NCBI GenBank assembly: GCA_003134655.1 | Contig: PLBY01000084.1 | Location: forward strand, 54,657-118,656 | DNA length: 64,000 nt | Direction of reading: 5' to 3' | From: Acidobacteriaceae bacterium | Lineage (GTDB): Bacteria > Acidobacteriota > Terriglobia > Terriglobales > Acidobacteriaceae | Shown: positions 62,822 to 64,000 of the stretch, in pieces | Numbering within the stretch: the stretch's first letter is position 1 | How the letters are laid out: every line of letters begins with the position of its first letter | Notes under the pieces: generated by a model | Seen by the model: only the letters and a program-made list of their open reading frames with translations | Databases searched by the model: none | What the model was told of the DNA's origin: nothing | Position numbers and translations under genes: made by a program

Positions 62822-64000
62822 GTATGGCTACAGCAACTGCTCAACCCGTTGAGCGCGAAAATTATCTGAATAAACACTACGGCGTCGGCTCGTGGCTCTT
62901 GACCACGGACCACAAGCGCATCTCGCTGCTCTACCTGCTCTCCATCACGTTCTTCTTTTTCATCGGCGGTTTCTTCGCGCTCCTCATCCGTCTCGAGCTC
63001 TTGACCCCCGCCGGCGACCTCGTCCAGGCCGACAGCTACAACAAACTCTTCACCATGCACGGCATGGTCATGGTCTTCTTCTTCCTCATCCCGTCGATCC
63101 CCGCGGTGCTCGGCAATTTCCTCGTGCCCATGATGATCGGAGCCAAGGATCTCGCCTTCCCGCGCATCAACCTGCTGAGTTGGTATCTCTACATCATCGG
63201 CGGCGTCATGATGCTGCACTGTATGCTGACCGGCGGCGTCGACACCGGATGGACCTTCTACACGCCCTTCAGCACCGCTTTCACCAACACGAAAATCGTC
63301 GAGGCCGGACTCGCTATCTTCGTCGCCGGATTCTCCTCCATCCTTACCGGACTGAATTTCATCGTCACCATTCACCGCATGCGCGCTCCCGGCATGACCT
63401 GGTCGCGACTGCCCCTGTTCATCTGGGCGCACTACGCCACCAGCATCATCCAGATTCTCGGAACGCCCGTCATCGCCATCACCATCGTGCTGGTCGCCGT
63501 CGAACGCACTCTGCATCTCGGCATCTTCGATCCCAAACTCGGCGGCGATCCCCTGCTCTTCCAGCATCTGTTCTGGTTCTACTCGCATCCTGCCGTCTAC
63601 ATCATGATTCTGCCCTCGATGGGCATCGTCAGCGAGATCATCGCCTGCTTCTCGCGCAAGCGCATCTTCGGCTACAACTTCGTCGCGATCTCCTCCATCT
63701 CCATCGCCGTCTTCGGATTCCTCGTCTGGGCCCACCACATGTTCGTGGCCGGCATCTCGGTCTACGCCGCCCTCCTGTTTTCGCTGCTCAGTTACTCGGT
63801 CGCCGTGCCCTCGGCCGTCAAAGTCTTCAACTGGACGGCCACTCTATACAAAGGATCCATCCGCTACGACGCGCCGATGCTGTACGCGTTCGGCTTCCTC
63901 GGCCTGTTCACGATCGGCGGACTCACCGGACTCTTCCTCGCCTGCCTCGGCATCGACGTCCATGTCACCGACACCTACTTCGTCGTCGCGCACTTCCACT
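62818..64000 (+). CDS. coxA: cytochrome c oxidase subunit I, 3' end truncated by window edge
   Basis: The gene begins ATG AGT ATG at 62818 and stays open to base 64000, giving 394 residues of an expected 530-600. I translated it directly. Heme and copper ligands are visible: TMHGM near 79-83 (low-spin heme), YSHPAVYI at 255-262 (CuB His and crosslinked Tyr) and WAHHMFVAG further on. The YSHPxVY form, without the glutamate of GHPEVY, assigns it to the A2 type of heme-copper oxidases. It reduces oxygen and pumps protons as part of the caa3 oxidase. Confidence 0.96.
   Translation, partial: MSMATATAQPVERENYLNKHYGVGSWLLTTDHKRISLLYLLSITFFFFIGGFFALLIRLELLTPAGDLVQADSYNKLFTMHGMVMVFFFLIPSIPAVLGNFLVPMMIGAKDLAFPRINLLSWYLYIIGGVMMLHCMLTGGVDTGWTFYTPFSTAFTNTKIVEAGLAIFVAGFSSILTGLNFIVTIHRMRAPGMTWSRLPLFIWAHYATSIIQILGTPVIAITIVLVAVERTLHLGIFDPKLGGDPLLFQHLFWFYSHPAVYIMILPSMGIVSEIIACFSRKRIFGYNFVAISSISIAVFGFLVWAHHMFVAGISVYAALLFSLLSYSVAVPSAVKVFNWTATLYKGSIRYDAPMLYAFGFLGLFTIGGLTGLFLACLGIDVHVTDTYFVVAHFH

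Noticed and set aside
62809..63738. 309-residue ORF antisense to coxA
   Set aside because: The coxA frame is clearly coding from 62818 and has heme-copper ligands; the antisense product is acidic low-complexity.

Overview
The window looks like chromosomal DNA of an acidobacterium, probably class Terriglobia (Koribacter/Terriglobus-like). The evidence is a GC-rich composition, a large ADOP-type duplicated permease, secreted DUF3857/transglutaminase/TPR and PQQ/Ig-like proteins, a Ser/Thr kinase with a TolB-like/TPR tail, an alternative complex III operon, and many short palindromic intergenic repeats. I saw no rRNA, tRNA, prophage or CRISPR array. The assignment is inference from gene families, not a search result.

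Bases 1-24500 hold a 5'-truncated TPR gene, a hypothetical membrane protein, an EamA exporter with a zinc-ribbon/rhomboid/TPR protease, an HD-GYP response regulator, a family 2 glycosyltransferase, leuA-leuB with a divergent LysR gene, a STAS protein, two outer-membrane barrels, a metallophosphoesterase overlapping a glycosyltransferase, an exported TldD/TldE-like pair behind a TonB-domain protein, an ADOP permease and glgC. Bases 24500-41800 hold an acyl-CoA mutase large subunit, an esterase-like protein, PgeF, a class C serine hydrolase, HU, SppA, a lipid kinase, a PQQ/Ig-like lipoprotein, a REP-associated transposase (RAYT), tyrS, a GNAT protein, purM-purN and a small membrane protein. Bases 41800-51900 hold a DUF3857/transglutaminase/TPR protein, a Ser/Thr kinase, a SYLF protein, an amidase and an aldehyde dehydrogenase.

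Bases 52000-64000 form one respiratory operon: actA-actB-actC-actD-actE-actF, a small membrane protein, sco, coxB (with fused cytochrome c) and coxA, which runs off the right edge. A good sigma70-type promoter lies upstream of actA. Alternative complex III would oxidise quinol and pass electrons, through ActE or the CoxB cytochrome domain, to an A2-type caa3 oxidase.

The most unusual layer is the repeats. Six copies of a two-hairpin REP-like element, with a covarying second stem, surround or accompany the RAYT gene. A second family resembles a MITE with inverted ends. A third carries short GC-rich palindromes. Repeats sit at three of the act operon junctions, and two are translated as the N-terminal parts of signal peptides (ActE and SCO).
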